Assembly (NCBI RefSeq): GCF_008364555.1
Contig: NZ_VTUC01000016.1
Span: 1-43,402 of the forward strand
Source: Enterobacter vonholyi
Lineage (GTDB): Bacteria; Pseudomonadota; Gammaproteobacteria; Enterobacterales; Enterobacteriaceae
DNA: 43,402 bases
Reading direction: 5' to 3'
The number at the start of each line of letters is the position of its first letter. Positions within the stretch are counted from its first letter, which is position 1. Positions 32,856-41,492 of this stretch are shown in pieces. Below the pieces are notes generated by a model. It did no database searches and was not told the origin of the DNA. It saw nothing but the letters and a program-made list of their open reading frames with translations. The position numbers and the translations under genes are program-made.

Positions 32856-34673
32856 ATGATGATTGATAGATTAGAGCTTACAAAAAACATTCAATTCTAT
32901 AACTTAATAATACCAGAAGACAATCGAAACAGAACAATAACAGACGTTGAAATAACTAATATTTTGGATGCTGCAGATGACAATATTGAACCTGGTAGTG
33001 ATTACCTATTAGAGGAGTTTAGAATTGACAAAAGATTAATTGAAAATGATATCCCTTATAAATATTCATTGCGAATCTTCCCAACACTCAAGCCAGTGTA
33101 TTTTATTGGGGAGATCGAGGGCGGAGAGAACTACCAAGATAAAATTTATGCTTTTATATTAATTCTTGAGTTTGATAATAGTGTGGCAATAATAAAGAAA
33201 AGCTGTGCAAATATTTCAGATGATATTGAAAGAAGTTTTAATTTAGTATCGAGTAATTTATTGGCTAGCACCTTTAATGATTCTGATGTTTTATTCCAAA
33301 AAATATCCACAAGAACAATAACTAATTCAGATAAGGCAATCAGAAATAGATCTGCAGAATCAGCAGATCTTAAAGGTTCTTACTCTACTCATGCTGCTGG
33401 TAGGTCAATACCTTACTACTTAAAACTTAGGCAAGGTGCAATAATTAAGACAATCTCTGGTTCAGGACGATTGGTAGAGGCATCACAGAGAGTTAATTTC
33501 GATGAAATTGCGACATGGTCTTATAATCAACTTTGTCTGATAAGGCAAGGTGGAGGGGTTAAGGACTTCCTCAATTCTTTTGCAAAACAAAAAGATTTAA
33601 GTGAGGTTTTAAGATCTACTGTGCCAAGTGCCTTATTAATAGAAAGTACTTCATTATATGAAAAGTTACAATCGGAAGGCGCCATACTGAAATACAAATT
33701 GCCTGATGGATCCGATTGCATTCTAAATGAAATACAAGTAAATCGGTTGCTTCGTAAACTTGAAAAAGTTTATGAAATAAAATCCGACTTGACTATTCAA
33801 GTGCCGCTTGGTAAGGCTAAGATACGAAAAAACAACAAAACACTAACGATTGACTCTACTGTTCTAAAAAAAATAAAAGTTTCGTACAACTCTAAAGATA
33901 TAACTTTGCAAAGTTTTATCTTTAAAAATGGTTTCTACAGCATTACGTTTACTGACCCATGCTATATGTATTTTATGGGTAATTGTTTCGAAGACTCTTC
34001 AGGCATATCGGAAATCAATAACATATTAGAAATGCTTGTCCCTAAAGCTAATATAAAAAACGTCTTAAGTGAGAAAGGTTTGCTTTTAAAAGGAATGGAT
34101 AAGTTCTCTAATGATTCCATGTTTGATGTGGTGGAAAACATTCATAGTGGGGATGATTACATCTTTTGCGATGACTTAGGGAATGAGTGGGCAGACCATA
34201 TCACATTTAATAAAGCGGATTCATGCATTTGTTTCATTCATTCAAAGCATGGTGACAAAAGCACATCAGCAAGTAAACTTCATGACGTTGTTGGTCAGGG
34301 TATAAAAAATCTTGGATATATGTATTTTAATACTGCTGATTTTACTGTTAAATTAAAAACAAAATTTAATAAAAATTATACTGGAGTTTACAATAAAAAG
34401 TCAGTATCAACCAAGATAAAAAAGGTAAGAAAAGGTGACACTAAAAACATTAAAAAATACCTTGACGACCTTTTTAAGGATGTTAAATTGCATAGAAAAT
34501 GCATTCTTAGCTGTTCATTTTTATCCAAAAAAGAGATAGAGCGCGAGTTCATTAATTTGCGAAGAAAAAAACCGGTTAAGCCTCATGTGATTCAACTGCT
34601 ATGGATCTTGTCTTCTTTTTCTCATGCTGTAAAAGAGGCTAATGCTGTTCCAATTATTTATTGCGATAACTAG
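32856..34673 (+). CDS. Unassigned 605-residue protein with PD-(D/E)XK-like nuclease motif
   Basis: A long, intact, very AT-rich gene. The ATG at 32856 follows AGGAG; open sequence further upstream lacks a binding site. I do not recognise a named system. Between residues 439 and 484 it has DDLGNEWADHI, then ICFIHSKHG, then LHDVVGQGIKNL. The E444/D447 ... H462-S-K464 arrangement followed by the (D)xxGQxxK helix resembles a PD-(D/E)XK nuclease core seen in predicted defence proteins. The first 430 residues are unassigned. It stands alone between an ATPase relic and an IS66 relic, in a defence-rich stretch, so a stand-alone defence nuclease is plausible but inferred. Base composition differs sharply from hamAB. 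Confidence 0.75.
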   Translation: MMIDRLELTKNIQFYNLIIPEDNRNRTITDVEITNILDAADDNIEPGSDYLLEEFRIDKRLIENDIPYKYSLRIFPTLKPVYFIGEIEGGENYQDKIYAFILILEFDNSVAIIKKSCANISDDIERSFNLVSSNLLASTFNDSDVLFQKISTRTITNSDKAIRNRSAESADLKGSYSTHAAGRSIPYYLKLRQGAIIKTISGSGRLVEASQRVNFDEIATWSYNQLCLIRQGGGVKDFLNSFAKQKDLSEVLRSTVPSALLIESTSLYEKLQSEGAILKYKLPDGSDCILNEIQVNRLLRKLEKVYEIKSDLTIQVPLGKAKIRKNNKTLTIDSTVLKKIKVSYNSKDITLQSFIFKNGFYSITFTDPCYMYFMGNCFEDSSGISEINNILEMLVPKANIKNVLSEKGLLLKGMDKFSNDSMFDVVENIHSGDDYIFCDDLGNEWADHITFNKADSCICFIHSKHGDKSTSASKLHDVVGQGIKNLGYMYFNTADFTVKLKTKFNKNYTGVYNKKSVSTKIKKVRKGDTKNIKKYLDDLFKDVKLHRKCILSCSFLSKKEIEREFINLRRKKPVKPHVIQLLWILSSFSHAVKEANAVPIIYCDN

Positions 34674-34679
34674 AAAACA

Positions 34680-34708
34680 TTTTGAGAGGGGTAATAAACC
34701 TCTCAAAA
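34680..34708 (+). other. Perfect stem-loop after the 605-residue gene
   Basis: TTTTGAGAGG and CCTCTCAAAA form a 10-base perfect stem with a 9-base loop, starting 7 bases after the stop codon. No T-run follows on the plus strand, so it is not a standard intrinsic terminator but may end or protect the transcript. Confidence 0.55.
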
Positions 34709-35055
34709 CAATACCGATGAATATTCCTAATTTATACTATCGATTGGAAGTTTGGAGTTTATTTGAAAGGTGCATCAAACTCTATGTATCCAATCTCAAT
34801 AGATTAAAGTTCAAACTCTATATAGCATGCTTTATTTAGAAGGAGACAATTGATACTACTCTTTTGATCAGGTATCAATCGCAGAGCTATAAGAATAAAT
34901 AATAAAAAACTCATAAGCTGAATTGATGAGCTTTAAGTTACGCGCCAACAGGAAGGCAACTGATCCTATAAGATAATCCCTTGAAAAGTCAGCACTTGAA
35001 TATGTGGGATTTTATCATGACCTCAAATAAGGCTGAGGCCAGAAATACGCGGGCT
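34709..35055. other. AT-rich gap without recognisable genes
   Basis: I see no gene, RNA or strong repeat in this stretch. It lies between the AT-rich orphan gene and the IS66 relic and may be insertion debris. Confidence 0.4.
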
Positions 35056-35512
35056 CCCGGCATCAGAGCGCCTAGCTTCTAGGCAATCCCCGAGCAAACC
35101 GCAATTGGCTTCGCTGCATAAGTGGTTGATAGAGAAAAGCGCGACACTGTCGTAGAAATCCCGGTTGGGGGTGGCGTTCGCTTATGCGCTCAATCAGTGG
35201 GGTGCTCTGTGTTATTACTGCGATGACGGGCCGGTGGAACCTGATAATGATGATGCGGAGCGGGCGCTGAGAGAGGTCTGTCTGGGGAAAAGAATTATAT
35301 ATTCTTCGGTAGTGACAATGGCGGTAAGCGCGGCGCACTGCTTTATGGGCTGATAGGCACATGCAAACTCAATGTATTGACCCTGAGGCTTATCTGCACC
35401 ATATCCTGGCGTACTGCCGAAGGCGTCTACAAATAAAGTGGCCGAATTGCTGCCATGGAACGTGGTTCTCACCGATAAATAACCGTCAATACGGCGTTCA
35501 CTTAACGCTTAT
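35056..35512 (+). mobile_element. IS66-family transposase (TnpC) 3' relic and right end
   Basis: The frame reads SKPQLASLHKWLIEKSATLS, then an in-frame stop, then VAFAYALNQWGALCYYCDDG and DNDDAERALREV, the DDE_Tnp_IS66 C-terminal catalytic block. After a frameshift it continues KNYIFFGSDNGGKRGALLYG, and after another IDPEAYLHHILA. The element ends near 35512 in ...CACTTAACGCTTAT, a decayed IS66 terminal repeat. Several disruptions make it inactive, and the 5' part is missing. Confidence 0.85.
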
Positions 35513-35935
35513 CGATATAGTCATTCCATTTTCTTCAAGAGATATACCCTTTTGGCGTAGCTTTATGCCTAGTGTGTACTCTCTAATGTCCGCTTTCGTT
35601 AAAGATGAGTGTCAGACTTGAGTGTGTTCTACCTCAGAACACTGCTACATCAGGTCTGAAGTTATACAGTGAAATTCAATTTCTAAATCACAACCTTCAA
35701 CCCATTTCACCGCTGCGAACCAAGGGGCGCTACGCCCGGCTATGTAGATCATATCTTTTCCTTCCGTGTGCTTTTCGTTCCCGTATCAGCTTCCGGCTAA
35801 TCGTTTCCCAACACAACCCGTCCCGCAAGGGTAAATAGCACGCATTCTGCGCCCTTGCGGGCCGGAACGATGTCGGGAAAGCGAACCGTCAGGCGATACG
35901 AAGACGAAAATCACACCACTGACGGAGAAAAAATC
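35513..35935 (+). promoter_or_regulatory. Region upstream of ardC with a perfect inverted repeat
   Basis: No gene is supported here. CCCGCAAGGG at 35822-35831 and CCCTTGCGGG at 35852-35861 form a perfect 10-base inverted repeat with a 20-base spacer, 75 bases before ardC. It may be an operator or a structure in the ardC leader. GGAG at about 35923 is the ardC binding site. Confidence 0.5.
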
Positions 35936-36880
35936 ATGACTATTTCCCTGCATACCCAGGCTAGCGCCCCTAACACCGCAGCGGCGACCAGCGTATCCCC
36001 GCTGGACCCGTCAGGCTCCTCAAAAACGAAATTTACCAGAACCAAAACTGATATTTATCAGACCGTCACTGACAGCATCATTGCGGCACTGGAAACTGGT
36101 GTTAAACCCTGGGCGTGTCCGTGGCAGCGTACCCCTGGTATGTCGGGTTTACCGTCCAATTACGCAACTGGTATGGGTTACAGTGTAATGAATATCATGT
36201 TGTTGTGGTGCAGTGCGTCAGAACAGGGATTCAATGATTCGCGTTGGATGACCTACAAACAGGCAAAAGCGGAAGGCGGGCAGGTACGTAAGGGAGAACA
36301 CGGCACAACAGCTATTTTCTATACCATGTTGGAAAGGGAAAATAACGAAGGAGAAACTGAATATATTCCGATGCTTAAGACTTTCACCGTGTTTAATGTT
36401 GAGCAAATTGACGGTTTGACTCTGAGTGATGAAGCCGTTTTCCCGGCAGAGACCTTTGAGCCGTTACCGCAGGCGGAAGCGCTTTTCCGTAACAGTGGTG
36501 CAACCATCATTGCGAAGGGGCAGAACGCCTTTTTCGCACCATCAACCGACGAAATCCATTTACCGGAACGTCGTCTTTTTAGCGATGCTGCCAATTTCTA
36601 CGCTACGGGTCTGCATGAGCTGGTTCACTGGAGTGGAGCCAAAAGTCGGCTGAATCGTGAAATGAAAGGGAAGTTTGGCAGTGAGGATTATGCTTTTGAG
36701 GAGTTGATCGCCGAGCTTGGAAGCGCGTTCCTAATGGCGGACCTAGGGATTGTCGGAGAGGTTCAGCATGAAAGTTATATTGCTTCCTGGCTGAAAGCAC
36801 TGAGGAACGACAAACGCTATATTTTCAAGGCCGCCAGCGCGGCATCCAAAGCGCATCGTTATTTGATGGATAAAATCTGA
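35936..36880 (+). CDS. ardC: ArdC-family antirestriction protein
   Basis: A 314-residue protein of the ArdC type: an N-terminal ssDNA-binding domain (about 30-150; DIYQTVTDSIIAALE, then KPWACPWQ) and a C-terminal zincin-like metallopeptidase domain with HELVHWSG (HExxH) and a downstream glutamate in EELIAELGSAF. ArdC proteins protect incoming single-stranded DNA from host restriction during conjugation. The start at 35936 follows GGAGAAAAAATC; a longer open frame from 35855 would begin within the upstream inverted repeat. Its presence beside mob genes fits an early-entry gene. Confidence 0.88.
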   Translation: MTISLHTQASAPNTAAATSVSPLDPSGSSKTKFTRTKTDIYQTVTDSIIAALETGVKPWACPWQRTPGMSGLPSNYATGMGYSVMNIMLLWCSASEQGFNDSRWMTYKQAKAEGGQVRKGEHGTTAIFYTMLERENNEGETEYIPMLKTFTVFNVEQIDGLTLSDEAVFPAETFEPLPQAEALFRNSGATIIAKGQNAFFAPSTDEIHLPERRLFSDAANFYATGLHELVHWSGAKSRLNREMKGKFGSEDYAFEELIAELGSAFLMADLGIVGEVQHESYIASWLKALRNDKRYIFKAASAASKAHRYLMDKI

Positions 36881-36939
36881 GCAGGAAGGAGTCGCAACGG
36901 AATGCGGCTTTGCGTGTAGGGCCGCTTAAAACAGTAACG

Positions 36940-37002
36940 CTGTAGAGACACGAGTGAGGCGGAGCGCAGCCAGGCGAGCACCGAACAGTCATGTCTCTAC
37001 AG
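36940..37002. other. Inverted repeat between convergent ardC and the coiled-coil gene
   Basis: CTGTAGAGACA (36940-36950) and TGTCTCTACAG (36992-37002) are perfect 11-base complements, 41 bases apart, in the gap between two convergent genes. It could be a shared terminator-like structure or a protein site. No T-run follows. Confidence 0.55.
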
Positions 37003-37042
37003 TGGAATAACGCAAATCACGCGGACAGGGCTGAATGGGCAG

Positions 37043-37330
37043 CTATTCCCGGTTATCAGCAACTACCTGAAGCGCAAGTAGCCGCTGTTCCAGGTTATTC
37101 AGTCTTTCTTCGAGGTCATGGCTCTGCTGCTCAATATCTTCCAGCGTTTCTGACAGTACATCACGCAGCAGCACAAAATTTGCTTGTAAGGCATATACAA
37201 AATCGTTGCCGCGTTCCAGTAATGCTTCACGCGGAAAGCCATGTAACGCAGAATGTGTCATCCACGTCACCAACGCTTTTGCGCTCATTTCAGTTAGTAC
37301 GTCCGAAAGTCGGTCAGTTTCTCTGTTCAT
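37043..37330 (-). CDS. Small coiled-coil protein of the mobility region
   Basis: The 95-residue acidic protein has a helical N-terminal part and a long heptad-like C-terminus (DIEQQSHDLEERLNNLEQRL). No family is recognised with confidence. It lies on the same strand as mobC, 107 bases downstream of it, so it could be read from the same transcript. An accessory role in mobilisation is possible by position only. Confidence 0.6.
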   Translation of the reverse strand: MNRETDRLSDVLTEMSAKALVTWMTHSALHGFPREALLERGNDFVYALQANFVLLRDVLSETLEDIEQQSHDLEERLNNLEQRLLALQVVADNRE

Positions 37331-37437
37331 ACTGGAGTCCTGTCAGTTCTGATGGTGGGGGAGTATTTAGGTAGGGCATTACTTCCGGTCATTGCGCTGC
37401 TGGCGGGCGGGTTGGGGCAGTTGGTGATAAAGAACAA

Positions 37438-38187
37438 CTATATGCAGTGACTTACATCGAGCCGTTGCAACTCGTCGAGTGTATAGATGCGGAAGACATT
37501 CCGGTGGCGGGTTTCCAGCGGGATGTGCTGATGGTTAACGATCACGTGCCTGATGCTGTCAAACAGCCGTTCAAGACCGCGTTTTTTCTGCGGGTCCGGC
37601 ACGATATAAAAAACGTAAATCCAGTTTTTATGGGTCCGCGCCAGCAAATGGCTGGCGATGATCGACTGGTAACGGGCTTTGGTTTTCAGACGGCGCTCGG
37701 TCTCAATGGCGATCACGGTTCCGCCGGGCAGGGTAATCAGTCCGTCCGGGCGGTGGCTGGTCTGATAACGACTGAGGAAGGTTGTGCGATCGCCGTTTAT
37801 CCATCCGGATGCGCCTTTTTGCTCAAGGATGATACGGGCGGTTTGATTATCAAGGTGGTGCTCCAGTGTCCAGCCGGTGATTTTTGACGGCTCAAACCGT
37901 GCCGGAAAAAGTGTATCGTCGGAGGTTAACACTACGGCCAGTCCGTCACTGGTTATGCCCCACAATGAAATTTTCATCGTGCGCGATACCAGGACATGTT
38001 TTTGTATTAAGCCCATACCCTCGACTTTTGAAAGAAGGGAATATAGCGATTTATGGTCTCTGAAGCCGAACAGCAGCATCAGCGTTTTAAAGTCACTGTA
38101 CGTTTCTTCTTTCAGGAAATTCAGCAGTCGTTGTATTTTTTCGCGGTGCCGCGTCTGGCGTTCGCGGTATGCGGTGATAAGCATCAT
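37438..38187 (-). CDS. mobC: MOBC-type relaxase / replication-relaxation family protein
   Basis: A 249-residue protein similar in layout to CloDF13 MobC: an N-terminal winged-helix domain (about 15-90, FGFRDHKSLYSLLSKVEGMG) and a C-terminal PD-(D/E)XK-like part with RPDG (D148) and IETERRLKTK (E162, E164, K168). MOBC relaxases nick oriT without the HUH tyrosine mechanism. The gene follows mobB by 33 bases on the same strand, and ATGATG at the start is preceded by a GGGGGGA site. Together with mobB and the VirB genes it forms the DNA-processing part of the element. Confidence 0.78.
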   Translation of the reverse strand: MMLITAYRERQTRHREKIQRLLNFLKEETYSDFKTLMLLFGFRDHKSLYSLLSKVEGMGLIQKHVLVSRTMKISLWGITSDGLAVVLTSDDTLFPARFEPSKITGWTLEHHLDNQTARIILEQKGASGWINGDRTTFLSRYQTSHRPDGLITLPGGTVIAIETERRLKTKARYQSIIASHLLARTHKNWIYVFYIVPDPQKKRGLERLFDSIRHVIVNHQHIPLETRHRNVFRIYTLDELQRLDVSHCI

Positions 38188-38220
38188 TCCCCCCTTTTAA
38201 AAATCCAGCAATGACGGGTT

Positions 38221-40068
38221 TTACTCTTTATCGGCATTCGGTGTTGTTGTGTCTTTTTCGTCCGTATCAAAAAAAAGATCGGGCCGCGTTGTGGTGATAT
38301 CCGGCGTTGATGCCGGTCCGGGGGCGATTTCCTCCTCGCTAAAATCCAGGGTGATGTTTACCGTTGTGGCGGTGGCGGCAATCGCGGGCGACACGGCACA
38401 GATCTCCAGTTCGCGTTTTTTCACCCTGATGGGCGAAATCAGAGAAGCAGAGGGGAGAGTTTTTGTCGTGAAGATGAAGCTGACAAAATCGGGTAGGTTC
38501 AGGATCATATTGCTGTCGGTAAAGAAACGCTCGGCCTGCCTGATGGTGCGTTCGTCGTCGATAGTCTCTGTCAGCACGGCATCGGTTTTCGCTTTGCGGA
38601 CCTCGTCATCCACTAATATGGTGCCTGACATCCTGGCCACCCATTCCGCGGTGTCCGGGTCCATGACACGGTAAACCAGTTTGAATTTGGCGTTCTCAAC
38701 GACCGCGCCGACAACGGCGTCACCCTTCAAATCTGCCGGACAGTCTTTTAAATCGGCAATCGACTGGTGGTCCATAATAATATGCACGCCTTTATCGCGT
38801 GCCGCGCCTAAACCTTCCAGCGCGGGCCTGGATAAATGGTATTTCAGTTCGGAAAGATAAATAGCAATGGGGCGGGGCACGTCTTTCACCCGCTCGCGCC
38901 TCTCTGCCAGCTGGTACAGGCGTACCAACAGCATGCGCTGAGTGGTAATGATTTTGCTGTTGCGCATTGAACCAATCACATAACAGCAACCGCCTTCCTT
39001 AAATATCGTATTAAGCGAAAATCCAGTGGGGGCATTAATGGCATTGAGTAAAGCCAGCTCTTCAATTTTCCCGAAAAAGGCTTTTATCTTATCTGCAGTA
39101 CCCTGAACGTAGTCTCCGTTATACACATCCCGAATGGTTGAGGCCGTATTACGGGTGACAAACTGCGCGGCTATCCGCGCCGCCTTCCGGTCGTCAATCC
39201 GATAAAAGTCAGATTCCTGCCCTTTTTCCGCCAGGCTGAAACCGGCAACAAACAATTCTTCCAGTTCATCTGGCGTGATGCCTTCAATCAGATTTAACTG
39301 GTATTGTTGTTTCCGCAGGTCAATCAGGGCAAAAGGTTTTCCTGCATCCTCGCAGGCTTTGCGGTAAAGGTGGGGTGCCCATTCATCATCCTTGGGGTCC
39401 ATCACAAATACGCCTTCACCGGCCAGAATACTTTGATAGAGTAATATTCCGGTGGCAACGCCTTTGCCCGCTCCGGTGGTGCCGATAATATCTGCGTGTT
39501 GTTTTTGCCAGTCTTTTAACGGCAGATACATCGGCTGAACATCGCGGTCCATGCCGATAAATAACCCTTTGTTCAGGTCGATATAATCCAGCGGGTCATA
39601 ATGCAGTGTTTCCGGCAGCAGTGATTTCACCGTACGGACATCGGTGCGTAATTCCCGTTCAAGCGTGGTTTTTCTGACGAGGCGTTTCTTTATTTTGTCT
39701 AATTCAGGGGTTAATACCCTGCGCAACAGAATATGCAAAATAAAACCCGTTACGGTAAAGGCAATCAGCACCGGCCATGCCGGAACGGGAATGCTGGCGA
39801 CTACACGGCCTTTATAAAGCCACTGGAAAATCCAGATAACAACCGGGGCCATCGTACCGCAAAGAAAACACAGCAGGGAAAAAGCAATCATCAGCTTTTG
39901 CCACAGCGGGGCTTTTTGCCGTTCATCGCTTTTCATCGACGCGAAAAATGGCATCGTCAGCCCTGATAACAGCGCCAGCATCAGCTGATGCTGTTGCATA
40001 AAAGCAATGAAGCTAAGCGCGCCATTCACTATCGGCGACAGTGAAACGGCCAGCTTATTCAAAATCAC
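38221..40068 (-). CDS. mobB: Type IV coupling protein (MobB/TraD-like)
   Basis: A membrane-anchored ATPase that links the relaxosome to the VirB channel. From the GTG at 40068 (behind AAGGAGG) it has 615 residues; an ATG at 40098 would add 10. Hydrophobic segments lie in the first 120 residues. Walker A GTTGAGKG is near 196-203, Walker B is in EGVFVMDPKDDE, and IYLSELKYHLSRP belongs to the TraD/TrwB ATPase domain. The C-terminus is acidic and Thr/Asp-rich, as often in the substrate-contacting tail. Co-directional with mobC. Confidence 0.87.
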   Translation of the reverse strand: MILNKLAVSLSPIVNGALSFIAFMQQHQLMLALLSGLTMPFFASMKSDERQKAPLWQKLMIAFSLLCFLCGTMAPVVIWIFQWLYKGRVVASIPVPAWPVLIAFTVTGFILHILLRRVLTPELDKIKKRLVRKTTLERELRTDVRTVKSLLPETLHYDPLDYIDLNKGLFIGMDRDVQPMYLPLKDWQKQHADIIGTTGAGKGVATGILLYQSILAGEGVFVMDPKDDEWAPHLYRKACEDAGKPFALIDLRKQQYQLNLIEGITPDELEELFVAGFSLAEKGQESDFYRIDDRKAARIAAQFVTRNTASTIRDVYNGDYVQGTADKIKAFFGKIEELALLNAINAPTGFSLNTIFKEGGCCYVIGSMRNSKIITTQRMLLVRLYQLAERRERVKDVPRPIAIYLSELKYHLSRPALEGLGAARDKGVHIIMDHQSIADLKDCPADLKGDAVVGAVVENAKFKLVYRVMDPDTAEWVARMSGTILVDDEVRKAKTDAVLTETIDDERTIRQAERFFTDSNMILNLPDFVSFIFTTKTLPSASLISPIRVKKRELEICAVSPAIAATATTVNITLDFSEEEIAPGPASTPDITTTRPDLFFDTDEKDTTTPNADKE

Positions 40069-40086
40069 GTTGCCTCCTTCATCAGC

Positions 40087-40653
40087 GGTTCGCCCCATGA
40101 CATCACCCTATCAGTTCGCCCCACGGTGTAGGGCGAAAAGGCGGGGCGAGCGTATGGGGTAAAGATGGTGGCCGCTGTGCGGCCATATGCAGGAAAGCAT
40201 GCTTCCCTGCACGTCACGGCGTGCGCCAGTTCATGCGGGCTGGACGCCCTTATTACCTGTCGCATGGGGGTAATGTCGCGGCTGGACGCCGCGCCAAAAC
40301 CCCCGACGTCAACGGCGGCACACCGTCGCCCGCTACGCGCGACCACCCCCTTTAAGACGGTCGCTTTCGCCTTTTTCTTCCCTTTGCTCGTGCCTCGCAG
40401 CGGGAATAAAAGGGAAGCTGACCTTTAAAGAGGGTGGTCGCGCCACGCTACCGGCTTTTGGCCGGAGACTTAGCCGCGACGGTGTGCGGGGCTGTGCCCC
40501 CCAAATAAATCGCTGTCGTGGGCGACAGCTTTTCGCTCGCTGGGGCGGCGAAATTTATTCGGCTCCCCCCGGCCGGCAAAATCCGCGTGGGCGCGGCTGT
40601 TTGCCGGTGAGGCGCGGTGCCTGAACTATTTTCGCTCCTTAACCCGCGAAAAT
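40087..40653. other. Hairpin-rich intergenic region, candidate origin of transfer (oriT)
   Basis: More than 560 GC-rich bases with no convincing gene lie directly upstream of mobB. Structures seen: stem TTCGCCC/GGGCGAA (40115-40137); GGCCGC/GCGGCC (40170-40184); a 24-base near-palindrome around AAGCATGCTT (40188-40211, 11 of 12 pairs); a direct repeat GGCTGGACGCC (40238-40248, 40280-40290); a 19-base inverted repeat (40337-40355 with 40425-40443, one mismatch) nested in a 12-base one (40318-40329 with 40476-40487); and stems at 40451-40465, 40512-40529 and 40628-40653. oriT of CloDF13-type systems lies next to mobB/mobC, so the place fits. The nick site is not identified. Confidence 0.55.
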
Positions 40654-40816
40654 AATTCTGTCCGCTGCCTCATTTTTACGGCCCGCATTTCTTCACTCCT
40701 CAATTCGCGAAAAATGTGCTAGACCGTAAAAACCTGAAAACCGCCACGCCTTAAGCCTGATTCGGCTGAAATATTCCGCTGTCGTTTGAGAACTGAGAAT
40801 AAAATAATAGCAGGGG

Positions 40817-41122
40817 TTAATATTGGTTCTCGCGGATTTCCCTGATGATGTCGGAATAACACTGACGACTTTCTTTAATGCTGGTTTCATTAAGCGTAAA
40901 CCCTCGACGGTTAGCTTCTTCTGTCAGCGTTATCCTGTCGGTGCCGTTCAGCGTTTGCAGTAATTGCAATAACCGGAATATAACCCGGTAGTGATATATT
41001 TCATAATAAAGGCCGCATCCGTGCATCGACTCATTTTCAATGTGCTCAATAACACAGGCTGCGCGCATGGAATCTCCGCGCTGATGTGTCCAGGGATGCT
41101 GAATAAAACCCGGTTTCGTCAT
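40817..41122 (-). CDS. Unrecognised 101-residue protein of the transfer region
   Basis: A small protein with a very good ribosome binding site (GGAGGTTAT before ATG at 41122). It begins MTKPGFIQHPWTHQRGDSMR and has three Cys and several His residues in its first half, then predicted helices. It follows the trbM-like gene by 18 bases on the same strand and is the last gene before the oriT candidate. No family recognised; regulator or exclusion roles are open. Confidence 0.62.
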   Translation of the reverse strand: MTKPGFIQHPWTHQRGDSMRAACVIEHIENESMHGCGLYYEIYHYRVIFRLLQLLQTLNGTDRITLTEEANRRGFTLNETSIKESRQCYSDIIREIRENQY

Positions 41123-41140
41123 AAAGATAACCTCCGCTAA

Positions 41141-41443
41141 TTAACCACGCATGCGGCCAAATTTATTGATAATCTGGCTGATAATGGCGGGGTCTGCCGA
41201 ATCACATTCAAGTAAAAACGATTTTCTGGCATCGGCAGTATGGTCCGGCAGAAAACCGTGCCTGTTCTTTTTGACGATGTTAAAGAATGCTCGTTCGGCC
41301 GAATGGCATTCATTGCCGCCGCCGTTCCCGGTGGCTTTACCGTACATGCATAACACCACTTCACAGGCGTCAGCGGCCATGACGGAGGTGGAATATGACG
41401 CCATAGCGCTGAGTAATAATGCGGAGGATATTACTTTTTTCAT
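41141..41443 (-). CDS. TrbM/KikA/MpfK-type conjugal transfer protein
   Basis: A 100-residue secreted protein with a signal peptide (MKKVISSALLLSAMASYSTS, cleavage near VMA-ADA) and the family pattern C-x3-LCMYGKATGNGG...C ... FF.I ... FL.EC, with four conserved cysteines. TrbM-like proteins belong to type IV secretion clusters; their exact role is poorly known. A GTG five codons upstream is in frame, but AAGGTGA before the ATG at 41443 supports the shorter form. It lies 49 bases after the virB11 stop. Confidence 0.78.
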   Translation of the reverse strand: MKKVISSALLLSAMASYSTSVMAADACEVVLCMYGKATGNGGGNECHSAERAFFNIVKKNRHGFLPDHTADARKSFLLECDSADPAIISQIINKFGRMRG

Positions 41444-41492
41444 TTCGGTCACCTTCACATTTAAACAAGGGTAGCATATTTGGATATGTTAT

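Noticed and set aside
40165..40428. Coding frames in the gap upstream of mobB
   Set aside because: They cross strong palindromes, have no ribosome binding site and low-complexity Arg/Ala/Pro composition; the region is better explained as structured non-coding DNA.
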